A DNA stretch of 64,000 nt from Nocardia jiangxiensis NBRC 101359 (lineage in GTDB: Bacteria > Actinomycetota > Actinomycetes > Mycobacteriales > Mycobacteriaceae), in contig NZ_BAGB01000062.1 of NCBI RefSeq assembly GCF_000308615.1, positions 157,862 to 221,861 of the forward strand. Reading direction: 5' to 3'. Below, piece after piece: positions 25,888-33,736 of the stretch. The notes under the pieces were generated by a model. The model saw only the letters and a program-made list of their open reading frames with translations, had not been told where the DNA came from and searched no databases. Every line of letters begins with the position of its first letter. The first letter of the stretch is position 1. Made by a program: the position numbers and the translations under genes.

Positions 25888-26709
25888 TCAGTACTGCCCG
25901 AGCGAGCCCCGTCGCCGGCTCGTGCGCAGACCCCAGCGCAGCAGCAACGCCCCGGCGGGCACGCTCAGACATGCCCACAGCGCCAATGGCACTGCCGCGG
26001 TGAGGATGCTGCGGATGCTCGCCCCGCCGAGCAGTGCGGCCCGAAGCAGATCCAGGGCCGTCGTGGTGGGCAGGAAATGAGCCACCGCACGCATCCAGCC
26101 GGGTAGCGCGTCCACCGGGTAGAGCACCCCGGACAGCAGCGTCATCGTCGTCACCACGAACCAGGTCACCGGATCACCGCGCTTGGTGACCAGGACGGTT
26201 CCGCAACCGGCCATCCCGAATCCACCGAGCGCGACCAAGGTCAGCAGCAGGCTCACGATCACCGCACCGACGTTCACATCGAGACGAAATCCCAGGAGCA
26301 CCTCGAAGAAGCCCATCATCACGGCCGATCCGATGGTGGTGGCCAGGCAGCCGGTGACGGCGGAGAAGATCATCATCCGGGTGATTCCCGGCGGCGAATC
26401 CGCCACCGATTCCAGAGTTCCGGTCATCTGCTCCTCCTGCACGTATCGGCTGAAGCCGTGCAGGGCGACCGCGACGAATCCGGTGAACACGGTGCCGGAC
26501 AGGAAGTACGAGACGATATTCCCGCCGTATCGGGTTATCTCCGGAAAAGTGTTGCCGTGCTGTAGGAACGTGCCCATGAAGGCGAACTGCGCCAGCCCGA
26601 CGACACTGGTCACCGCGCCGAGCACCATGGCCGTGCGATAGGTGCGCCGTTCCCAGTACAGCCGGAGCAGATAGACGCCGTATTGCCGAAACCAGTTGTG
26701 CTGATTCAT
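25888..26709 (-). CDS. ABC-2 type permease, lantibiotic export component (LanU/MibU-like)
   Basis: A 273-residue permease with six membrane segments and the ABC-2 pattern: FSRYVQEEQMTGTLESV before helix 3, then SGVLYPVDALPGWMRAVAHF before the last helices. ATG at 26709 follows GGGCGGGAAT, 14 bases after the ATPase stop. No fused LanT exporter with peptidase domain exists in the cluster, so this permease and its ATPase are the best candidates for exporting the modified precursors, as separate-subunit exporters do in actinomycete class I clusters such as microbisporicin. Which of the two ABC systems exports and which protects is inferred from gene order and subfamily. Confidence 0.8.
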   Translation of the reverse strand: MNQHNWFRQYGVYLLRLYWERRTYRTAMVLGAVTSVVGLAQFAFMGTFLQHGNTFPEITRYGGNIVSYFLSGTVFTGFVAVALHGFSRYVQEEQMTGTLESVADSPPGITRMMIFSAVTGCLATTIGSAVMMGFFEVLLGFRLDVNVGAVIVSLLLTLVALGGFGMAGCGTVLVTKRGDPVTWFVVTTMTLLSGVLYPVDALPGWMRAVAHFLPTTTALDLLRAALLGGASIRSILTAAVPLALWACLSVPAGALLLRWGLRTSRRRGSLGQY

Positions 26710-26723
26710 ATTCCCGCCCCGAC

Positions 26724-27614
26724 CTATCGCAACCACGGTGTATCGACCACCTGTTCCACCGCCATGCCGGTCGCTTCCACGAGACCGACCACCTCGGACA
26801 TCTTCATCTCCGTCGGCACCTCGATCGCGAGTTTTCGCCCGTCGACGGCAGTGGCGAAGCGAGCCGACAGTATGGTCGGGTCGAAGTGCAGCTTGCGCGA
26901 TCCGACGACCGTCACGGTGCGCACCGGTTTGCGCTCCGCTCCGTCCGTGATCCCCGGAGCCGTGATCTCGGCGACGCCGTCGGCGAGGGTGACCACCTTG
27001 TTGACCACGCCGCGCACATCGGCCATCTCGTGCGTGGTGAACACGGTGGTGAGCCCGTCCAGGCGACGCTGCTCGACGGCGTCCACGACGACGGCCGTTC
27101 CCTCGTCGTCCAGATTGGCGAACGGCTCGTCCAGCACGACCACCGGGGGACCTCCGATCAACGCCCGGGCCAGGCCGAGTCGTTTGCGTTGTCCCAGCGA
27201 CAGTTCCATGAATTTCGCCCGGGTGTGAGCGGTCAACCCGACTCGTTCGATCAGACTCGCGCGTTCACGGGAGGCGTTGGCGCCGAACCGATTCCGCAGC
27301 GACTGGAAGTAGCGCAGATTCTGGTCCACGGTCAGCCGGTAGTAGAAAGCGCGCTCGGAATACATACTGACCCCGATCAATTCGGCGATCTGCCGCCGAT
27401 GCCGCTCGGTGGTGAAATCCGCGACTCGCACACTTCCGGCGGCGGGCAGGATATTTCCGGTGATCAGGCGCAGCAGTGTCGTCTTCCCGGAACCGTTGCG
27501 GCCCAGCACCGATACGCAGTCCCCCGCCTCGAAACTCGAGGACACGTCCCGCAGGACCCGGACGCCGCCCGCGAACACCACATCGGCGCCGCGGATCTCG
27601 ACCAGTGGGCTCAT
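26724..27614 (-). CDS. ABC transporter ATP-binding protein, lantibiotic export component
   Basis: A 296-residue ATPase: Walker A LGRNGSGKTTLLR (about residues 37-49), signature LSLGQRKRLGLARAL (about 132-146), Walker B PVVVLDEPFANLDD, and the switch His in TVFTTHEMAD. The last 80 residues form a C-terminal extension. The ATG overlaps the lanC stop as ATGA (27611-27614), showing translational coupling to the modification enzymes. The next gene is its permease. It lies within the block lanB-lanC-ATPase-permease, which favours export of the modified peptide over immunity. Confidence 0.87.
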   Translation of the reverse strand: MSPLVEIRGADVVFAGGVRVLRDVSSSFEAGDCVSVLGRNGSGKTTLLRLITGNILPAAGSVRVADFTTERHRRQIAELIGVSMYSERAFYYRLTVDQNLRYFQSLRNRFGANASRERASLIERVGLTAHTRAKFMELSLGQRKRLGLARALIGGPPVVVLDEPFANLDDEGTAVVVDAVEQRRLDGLTTVFTTHEMADVRGVVNKVVTLADGVAEITAPGITDGAERKPVRTVTVVGSRKLHFDPTILSARFATAVDGRKLAIEVPTEMKMSEVVGLVEATGMAVEQVVDTPWLR

Positions 27615-28927
27615 GACGGCCACCGCCCGGTGAACATGCGCACCACGTGCAACGCGTCGGGCGCGGCCGCCAGCGATACCAGTGCCACGGCCGCACCGCC
27701 GGACCCGTCCAGCAGACCGGGCGAATCCAAAGTCGGACAGCTGGATTGGATGTTGTCGAAACCGAACACCCGCTCGGGATTGCGTTGCGCGAGCAGTTCG
27801 GCGACGTTGTCCGGGACCGAATCCGCACCGAGCATCGCCCGCTCCAGCACCAGTTTCCCGGCCGTGCCGTGACACAGGGTCGGATTGTCCAGGCCCATAT
27901 CGTCCGCGGTCCGGCCGGAGGTGTCCAGCAGACGGGTCAGCACGTCGGGGTGGCGGGCCGCGAGGTGACGGCTGTTGTGGAACGGCAGCGCGGCGCCGAG
28001 ATTGCCGTAGCACCAGGCGTATCGGGTACGCGCAGTGCCGGATTCGCGCTCACCCTCCCGAAAACGGTGCAGCGGCACGTTCGCCGGGACGTCCAGCCCC
28101 GACCGCGTCGTGGACACCTCGACCAGCAGATCCACGAGGCGATCGGTGGCCTCGACGACGATGTCACCGCCGATTCCACGGTCGCATGCCTGCCCCAGCA
28201 GATTGAGCACGCCGGCGATGCCGTGCGCGAACCCGCAGTTCAAGTACCCGGCCCACAATTCGGGCCGCAACCGCCCCTCCAGTTCGCCGACCTTCTCCGG
28301 CGGGGTCCACAGTCCGCCCGGGAAATCCACCAGCGACAGAGCCGCCAGAGTGCCGATCGCCCGCACGGCCGACTCACCCAGCTCGGTTTCCCTTGCGGCC
28401 GTGGTCATCACGTACGTCACGGCACCGCACAGCCCGACGATCACGTCGTAGAAATCGGTCGACACACCCGCATGCGGATCGACGCGTTGGAGCTCGCGCC
28501 GCAGTCGCGTCGCCAGCATCGCCTCGACGTCGACGATCGCGCGAGCATAGCGCTCCCCCTCGCGGGACAACGCGCGCAGGCAGAAGGCCAGAGCGCTTGT
28601 GCCCGAGAACAATCCGACCCCGGCCATCGGGGTGTCCGGAAAGCTCTCCGCCGCGGCGCGCACGTGATCCATGGCGCTGCGATCCCAGCCGCCGTCTGGA
28701 TCCAGCTGATCGGCGGCCGAATACACCAGGGCCATACCGAGATCGCCGTGCCCGATGCCGAGGGGCTGCCAGGTGATGTCGAGTTCGGGATCGAATCCGT
28801 AGGGGAACGACATGGTCCTGGCTCGCTCGGCTTCGGCCCGGAACAGCTCGAGCAGTTCCCAGCCCTGCTCCACCGCGAGCCGTTCGGCCGGGCCGTCCGC
28901 CCTCGTCGCCGATCTATCGCCCGGCAT
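27611..28927 (-). CDS. lanC: Lanthionine cyclase (LanC)
   Basis: A 438-residue LanC. It forms the thioether rings by adding Cys thiols to dehydrated Ser/Thr. Visible landmarks are GHGDLGMALVY (about residues 57-67), NCGFAHGIAGVLNLL (about 230-244), the zinc ligand Cys in AWCYGNLGAALP (about 309-320), and the second zinc motif TLCHGTAGK (about 357-365, Cys-His). The toroid ends with LDGSGGAAVALVSLA. The start overlaps the lanB stop by 14 bases (28914-28927), so LanB and LanC are probably made together; class I enzymes act as a membrane-linked complex. All zinc and catalytic His positions appear intact. Confidence 0.93.
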   Translation of the reverse strand: MPGDRSATRADGPAERLAVEQGWELLELFRAEAERARTMSFPYGFDPELDITWQPLGIGHGDLGMALVYSAADQLDPDGGWDRSAMDHVRAAAESFPDTPMAGVGLFSGTSALAFCLRALSREGERYARAIVDVEAMLATRLRRELQRVDPHAGVSTDFYDVIVGLCGAVTYVMTTAARETELGESAVRAIGTLAALSLVDFPGGLWTPPEKVGELEGRLRPELWAGYLNCGFAHGIAGVLNLLGQACDRGIGGDIVVEATDRLVDLLVEVSTTRSGLDVPANVPLHRFREGERESGTARTRYAWCYGNLGAALPFHNSRHLAARHPDVLTRLLDTSGRTADDMGLDNPTLCHGTAGKLVLERAMLGADSVPDNVAELLAQRNPERVFGFDNIQSSCPTLDSPGLLDGSGGAAVALVSLAAAPDALHVVRMFTGRWPS

Positions 28928-31856
28928 CGTTACGCCATCCCTTCGTCGTGATTTCGTTGTTGATCAGCCACATCGCCGCGAACTCCTCGGCACGCGTCAG
29001 GCCGAGCCGGTTGCACATCAGATGACCGGCGCTCTGCACGATCTCCGGTGTGCGGACCGCACCGACCGGCGGCGCGGCCCAGAATTCGCGCACCGTGGAT
29101 TCCATCCGCGCACTCGCCGCATCGCGGGCGACAGTTCGCCCGCGCAGATCCTTCTTGATGCGATGGGCTGCCTCGGCGAGTTCGTCGAGATATCCGTTGA
29201 CCGCGAGATCGACTGTGGTGCGGAGCATCTCCTCCTCTCGCGCGATACCGTTCAGCCAGCCGGACAGGACCCCGGCCGCCCGCTCGATGCCGTCGCGGAC
29301 CCCCACTCGCTCGCCGGATGACGGCTCACCCATGACCGGCAGCATCGGCAGGATCACGCCGGTCTCGCGGCAGAACAACTGCTCGTAGCTCGGCAGGCTG
29401 GCGACGCCGCCGTATCGTTCCAGTTCACGGTGGTGGATCGGCAGACAGAACTCGCCGATCGCGCCCGAGAGCCGGGCCTCGGTCAACCATTCGAGCGCGC
29501 GATCCAGCTCGGACAGTGGCCGATGTATCCGCAACCGGAGTTGTCCGGCGGCGTTCTCCCGATACCTGACGAAGTACCACTGCCCGTCCAGTTCGGGAAC
29601 CGCCGCGCGGAAGTCCGCGAGGACCCGATCGTTCAGCGTGGGTGCCACCCGGACGGTGACATAGCTCCATTCGCCGCCCGGGGCGAGCAGGCGCTCGGCG
29701 TCGGACCGAGTGTCGAATATCGGATACTGCACGGCTCGTTGCGATTTCATGGCCTTCGTCGGGCTAGGCACAGTGACGACAACCTCCGTTGCGTGCCGCC
29801 GCCGCGCGTCGTCACGGACCACGCCCAGGCCGTCCGGATCGGGTGCATCGTGAATCCAGCGGTGCCCCTTGGCAATCTCCTCCACGAGCAGATCCAGGTG
29901 CAACGCGTGGCGGGTGTCCAGATGCAGCCGGTTGTCCATCTCGCCGACCAGGACATACCGACCCACACCGGATTCCGACAACCAGGCTGCCACCGAATCC
30001 GTCTCGGCACGAACCGATTCCGGGCACCGCCAGCGACGTTCGGCGATGACGACGCCGCCGTAACGAACCTCGGGAAAGTAGTGCAGGGAGTCCTCCAGAT
30101 CCCCCCACCCCCAGTACGGCCGGACGATGCCGTCGTTGGAGATGTCCCGCAGCAGGCGGACCACCTTGGCGCTGGTCTCCACCGCCACCATGTTCAGCTG
30201 CTGGCAGCGCAGCGGGGTGCCGTCCGCGAGGAACAGCCGGACCCGATCACCGACCAGCCCGAGGTGCACGTCCGCCAGACGAAGCGTATTGCCCACGCTC
30301 CCAGTGGGATCGGAATTCACCACCAGGGTCGTGGGGAAGAATCGTCCGGTGGCGGCGACCTCGTTCACGCCGTCTCGACTGCACGCGTAATCGATGTCCG
30401 CCACGACTCCGGACCCGCCCTCCGCCCACCATCGACTCTCCCAGGCGGCACACCGCCGGGCGTGCACGTCCGCCACGGCGATTCCGGGAGTGAACCGGCC
30501 GACGGCGGTTCCGCCGGGGAAATTCGCCCCGACCACGGTCGAGGTCGGTCCGGCCGAATCCCGGTGCAGTCGAAGGAAGATGTCGTATCCGGAGGCGAGC
30601 CGGTCGGGTTCGGGCAGCTCACGCAGATCGTCGTCGGTGATGACGACGGTATCGGCGCCGGCGCGTCGCGCCCGGTCCAACAGGCGGCCGCGCAGCTCGC
30701 GCTGTGTGCGCTCGTCGGGGCTCGGGATGCGCCGAGGCACACTGCCGGGATCGTCGTAGGCGCGCGGGAATCCGATCCCGAGTTCCTCGTCCACGACCCG
30801 CATGAGGGGTACCAGGGTGTAGCCGTATCGTTCCTGGAACTCTTCGCAGAACTCGTTCAGCGTGATGTCCCGGCTGCCGAACAGCGCGGTCCGGGCGAGG
30901 ACGCGCGCGGCTTTCGCGGCGTCCTCGGCGCACCGGGCCGGAATCTCGCCCTGCACGGCAAGTTCCACGTCCACCCGCAGATCCTGCTGAACATCGCCCT
31001 CGGATCGGCACAGGTCGAGCAAAGTGCGCAGCGCATCGGTGTCCTGTGCCGGCGTGACGCTCGCGTAGCGGCCGATGGCCTCGCGGATCTCGGTCACCCG
31101 CGCACTGCCGGGGAGACGGTCCAGGACGTCGACATCGAAGAACGAGGCGTCCGCGGTGCTGAGCAGAACCTCGGCATCGATCAGTTGGGTGACCAGCTTT
31201 TCCACGGTTGCGCGCGGAACGTCCGGATACCGCGTCGCGATCCGATCCTCGACGTCGCGGCGCGGGCGCGGCGTCCCGGCGAACTGCCGGGCCAGGGTGA
31301 CCGGTCCGGTCGCGCGCACCGAGGCGACATCGTGGGCCGACACACTGCCGCGCATCACCGCGACGACATAGCGGCCACCACGTTCCAGCACAGCGGGATT
31401 GGCGACGAGGCCGGCCGAGGGACCGCCGCGAACGCTCTCGGCCAGACGTCGTCCCAGCGCCCTGGACGCGAAGACCAACCGGCGGTGTTCGGTCGCGAGG
31501 ACCGGCTCCCGGTCTCCCAGCGGCAACATCGTCATACCGGCGAATGTGCCGAAGGGAGTGCAGCGCGAGCTCAGGCGCAGCGCATATTTGAGCAGTCCCT
31601 TGTGAATTCGCCGACGCTTCTTCAGCGCAGTTCCCGACTCCCCCGAGTCGAGGACCCGCACGGTCTGGGCCGCGAGTACCGGACTGGCCAGCAGAACCGC
31701 CTCGCGCAACGTCGCATCCGACCACAATTCCCCGATCGCCTTCGTATCTCCCCATTCCGCGGGGAAATCCGGATATCGGTCCACCGCGCCGATCGAGCAC
31801 CGCAGCGCGGCGAGTTCGCCCAGCGATTCCGGCACGGGTCGTTCATCAGCCGACAT
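28914..31856 (-). CDS. lanB: Full-length class I lanthipeptide dehydratase (LanB)
   Basis: A 980-residue dehydratase that glutamylates Ser/Thr from glutamyl-tRNA and eliminates glutamate to give Dha/Dhb. The N-terminal glutamylation domain has the hallmark LSSRCTPFGTFAGM near residue 95, and further family segments LNEFCEEFQERYG and LFLADGTPLRCQ. The C-terminal elimination domain (about residues 700-980) contains WYFVRYRENAAGQLRLRIHR and ends HLMCNRLGLTRAEEFAA. Presence of both domains in one chain marks a true class I LanB, not a split thiopeptide type. ATG at 31856 overlaps the oxidoreductase gene by 11 bases. It is expected to act on lanA1 and lanA2; only family logic supports this. Confidence 0.95.
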   Translation of the reverse strand: MSADERPVPESLGELAALRCSIGAVDRYPDFPAEWGDTKAIGELWSDATLREAVLLASPVLAAQTVRVLDSGESGTALKKRRRIHKGLLKYALRLSSRCTPFGTFAGMTMLPLGDREPVLATEHRRLVFASRALGRRLAESVRGGPSAGLVANPAVLERGGRYVVAVMRGSVSAHDVASVRATGPVTLARQFAGTPRPRRDVEDRIATRYPDVPRATVEKLVTQLIDAEVLLSTADASFFDVDVLDRLPGSARVTEIREAIGRYASVTPAQDTDALRTLLDLCRSEGDVQQDLRVDVELAVQGEIPARCAEDAAKAARVLARTALFGSRDITLNEFCEEFQERYGYTLVPLMRVVDEELGIGFPRAYDDPGSVPRRIPSPDERTQRELRGRLLDRARRAGADTVVITDDDLRELPEPDRLASGYDIFLRLHRDSAGPTSTVVGANFPGGTAVGRFTPGIAVADVHARRCAAWESRWWAEGGSGVVADIDYACSRDGVNEVAATGRFFPTTLVVNSDPTGSVGNTLRLADVHLGLVGDRVRLFLADGTPLRCQQLNMVAVETSAKVVRLLRDISNDGIVRPYWGWGDLEDSLHYFPEVRYGGVVIAERRWRCPESVRAETDSVAAWLSESGVGRYVLVGEMDNRLHLDTRHALHLDLLVEEIAKGHRWIHDAPDPDGLGVVRDDARRRHATEVVVTVPSPTKAMKSQRAVQYPIFDTRSDAERLLAPGGEWSYVTVRVAPTLNDRVLADFRAAVPELDGQWYFVRYRENAAGQLRLRIHRPLSELDRALEWLTEARLSGAIGEFCLPIHHRELERYGGVASLPSYEQLFCRETGVILPMLPVMGEPSSGERVGVRDGIERAAGVLSGWLNGIAREEEMLRTTVDLAVNGYLDELAEAAHRIKKDLRGRTVARDAASARMESTVREFWAAPPVGAVRTPEIVQSAGHLMCNRLGLTRAEEFAAMWLINNEITTKGWRNDAGR

Positions 31857-32817
31857 CGGCAATACTCCACTCCGACAGGATTTCTCGTACATCGTCCAGT
31901 GCCTCGTCGACACCGTGACAGGCCGCCACCGCCGCGATGTGCAGGGCGATTTCATCGATTCCGCACCGGGCGTACGCGCGCATTCGCTCGGCGATCTCCG
32001 TCGCCGAGCCGTAGACGAAGAGCCCGGAACTCAGCGCGGCCTCAGCGGTTGCCGAGTCATTTCCCGGTTCCACCGCGGCACCGCAGCGCCGAGCGGTCGC
32101 CGCGTAATGTGCCAGCGCCAGGTGACCGCCGATTCCGAGATGCGCGAGCCGCCGGGCATCACGGCCGCGCCGCGCCACCGCGACATGCACGGCGGCGACC
32201 AGATGCGGTCGGGGCCGCGTCGCCCGCGCCGCGGACGACTCCATCGGCGGAATCAGTTGGTCGCGAAGGTATTCGGGCGTGCCGAGCCAGCTCATCGCCA
32301 CATCGGCAGACGATCCGGCAACTTCCGCCATCGCCGGACGCAGGACTCCCACACCGATTCGAACCTCCGGCGTCGGAATGACGTACAGCAGAGGCGATTC
32401 GGTGTCGCGAGCGTGATCGCCCGGCACGGCTGCCACCAGCGTCGACCGCATATCGTCCAGGTAGCGCCGGGTACTCGCGACGGGCGCGTGGTCGGGCGAG
32501 CCACGCAACAGAGATTGCACGTTCCGGCTCCCCGGCCCGACGCAGTACATCACCGGCTGCCCGCTGATCACCGCCAGCGAGCGGGCCTCCAACGCCGCCC
32601 GCACCGGATGCTGCAATGTCGTGAGCATGACACCGGTTCCCAGCGCGGGCCGGATCCCGCGCCCGGCCAGATGAGAGAACGTCGTCGCGGTGTCCACACC
32701 ATAGGACTGGCCCTGCCAGAGCCGTTCCAGCAGAGGGGATTCCGACACCAGCCGGGCCGGCTGTTCGGCCTGCTCCGGAACCGCGGGCGCGTTCGGAAGT
32801 ACCAGAGATAAGCGCAT
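31846..32817 (-). CDS. Luciferase-like (LLM) flavin/F420 oxidoreductase, tailoring enzyme
   Basis: A 323-residue TIM-barrel protein of the bacterial luciferase-like family. Landmarks are FSHLAGRGIRPALGTGVMLT (barrel strand 2-3), HPVRAALEARSLAVIS (the typical 'HP...A.E..TL' helix), and LFVYGSATEIAERMRAYARC with DEIALHIA near the C-terminus, the usual 'G..e.v.e.l..y...GvD' region. Two precedents exist in lanthipeptide clusters: GarO-type enzymes that oxidise a thioether to a sulfoxide in actagardine, and LanJ_C/LxmJ-type F420-dependent enzymes that reduce Dha to D-Ala. Sequence alone does not choose. The gene lies 6 bases after the BTAD regulator and overlaps lanB, so it is a core part of the operon. 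Confidence 0.82.
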   Translation of the reverse strand: MRLSLVLPNAPAVPEQAEQPARLVSESPLLERLWQGQSYGVDTATTFSHLAGRGIRPALGTGVMLTTLQHPVRAALEARSLAVISGQPVMYCVGPGSRNVQSLLRGSPDHAPVASTRRYLDDMRSTLVAAVPGDHARDTESPLLYVIPTPEVRIGVGVLRPAMAEVAGSSADVAMSWLGTPEYLRDQLIPPMESSAARATRPRPHLVAAVHVAVARRGRDARRLAHLGIGGHLALAHYAATARRCGAAVEPGNDSATAEAALSSGLFVYGSATEIAERMRAYARCGIDEIALHIAAVAACHGVDEALDDVREILSEWSIADVG

Positions 32818-32823
32818 CGGCGG

Positions 32824-33351
32824 CTACCGCCCCGACCGCAGTTCGACCGCGTCGAGCTTGGTCGCCGCGAACTCGATGAACGCCCGGTCGCCGGTCGCCA
32901 GCACCGCCCGGGTCAGGCGGGTGTCGATCAGCTCGCGGGTCTCGATCGCCAACGGCGATCGGCTGTTCGCCAGACACGGGCCGCTGTAGAGCCACAGTGC
33001 GGTGCGGACGTCACCGGACCGCAGTGCGTCGAGTAATTCGACCGCATCGATGACCACCGGCGTGAGCATCCGATAACTCGCGCGCATCGGAATGAATTCG
33101 GTGGCTATTCCCAATTTCCGTGCGCGATAGGCCAGGGTCGGAATGGCCGACTTCGACGCACAGTCCGCGAACAGATCACGCAGCAGCGACGACTGCCTGC
33201 GCTCACCACCGGCCAGCGCGATGGCGAGCACGAATTCGAGTGTTCTGGTCGACACGGATCGATGTCCGTTGACCGATTGATTGCCGAGCACCGTGATGTT
33301 GCAGCGTCCGACAGCTCCGGGAGCTCGCACCCGAAAATCCGAGGTCGTCAT
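32824..33351 (-). CDS. Small regulator with winged helix and BTAD-like region
   Basis: A 175-residue protein. After a short N-terminus, TRTLEFVLAIALAGGERRQS with the later ASYRMLTPVVIDAVELL matches the winged helix used by SARP/AfsR-type regulators. GDVRTALWLYSGPCLANSRS then matches the start of the bacterial transcriptional activator domain, followed by the typical ETRELIDTRLTRAVLAT. It lacks the rest of the BTAD and has no NB-ARC or TPR part. A similar region occurs as the C-terminus of some GAF-containing actinobacterial regulators. Its ATG overlaps the stop of lanA2 (ATGA), so its synthesis is coupled to that precursor. It probably activates the operon; DNA binding is inferred. Confidence 0.62.
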   Translation of the reverse strand: MTTSDFRVRAPGAVGRCNITVLGNQSVNGHRSVSTRTLEFVLAIALAGGERRQSSLLRDLFADCASKSAIPTLAYRARKLGIATEFIPMRASYRMLTPVVIDAVELLDALRSGDVRTALWLYSGPCLANSRSPLAIETRELIDTRLTRAVLATGDRAFIEFAATKLDAVELRSGR

Positions 33352-33488
33352 CTCCGCTGCTCACACGGCAGACAGCTCGGCCCGTTCGGGCAGGACACCG
33401 CCGAGCACATCGCGAATGTGCTGTAATTCGTGGACATGCAATTCCCGCTGGATTGCACAACGACATCGAGATCGAATTCGGTCGCCAT
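33348..33488 (-). CDS. lanA2: Second putative class I lanthipeptide precursor (lanA2)
   Basis: A 46-residue peptide that starts the minus-strand operon. A strong GGAGGG site lies about 5 bases before the ATG. Residues 4-11, EFDLDVVV, reproduce the FDLD leader box seen in lanA1 (FDLD at 4-7) and the subtilin leader (FDLDV). The C-terminal 34 residues contain nine Ser/Thr and five Cys (17, 28, 33, 39, 42); Thr24-Cys28 and Ser29-Cys33 have the three-residue gap of nisin ring A. The tail reads SCLPCEQRR. The sequence has no resemblance to the nisin core. No obvious cleavage site is seen; the leader may be only 12-16 residues. The stop overlaps the start of the BTAD regulator. It was missed by length-limited gene finding but has every positional sign of being real. 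Confidence 0.82.
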   Translation of the reverse strand: MATEFDLDVVVQSSGNCMSTNYSTFAMCSAVSCPNGPSCLPCEQRR

Positions 33489-33503
33489 ATTTCCCTCCGG
33501 TGC

Positions 33504-33529
33504 GCCGACTCGAATTTTTCATTGTCGGC
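33504..33529. promoter_or_regulatory. Inverted repeat upstream of lanA2
   Basis: GCCGAC-N14-GTCGGC (33504-33509 and 33524-33529) with an A/T-rich centre lies 16 bases before the lanA2 start, just outside its ribosome site. It could be an operator or a 5' UTR hairpin. The 248-base gap up to the HAD gene must hold the operon promoter; no clear -10/-35 pair was found. Confidence 0.4.
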
Positions 33530-33621
33530 GTCTCACGCACGTAATCTCACACGGCGATCACCGCACCGGCAATCGAATGGCCCGGCTTCCGGTATGAACA
33601 CGCAGGTCGGAACCGGTCGCC

Positions 33622-33644
33622 GGACGTCCGTTCCGGACGTCCCG
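33622..33644. promoter_or_regulatory. Paired GGACGTCC palindromes upstream of the lantibiotic operon
   Basis: GGACGTCC occurs at 33622-33629 and 33635-33642, 13 bases apart, about 145 bases upstream of lanA2. The second copy is within TCCGGACGTCCCG, a 13-base string repeated exactly before the response regulator (25839-25851). It is a candidate shared regulator site. Confidence 0.35.
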
Positions 33645-33736
33645 CAATTCGCGCCGCTCGGCGCCCGCCGCCCGAGATGTCCGAACCGTACGACTATTCG
33701 GCCCGGCCGAGCTGGACGGTGGCGACCGGCGGGCGG

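Noticed and set aside
29430..32381. Long plus-strand frame of 983 codons antisense to lanB
   Set aside because: Composition is typical of an antisense shadow in high-GC DNA (Gln/Arg/His/Gly rich, no motifs), while the minus strand encodes a clear LanB.
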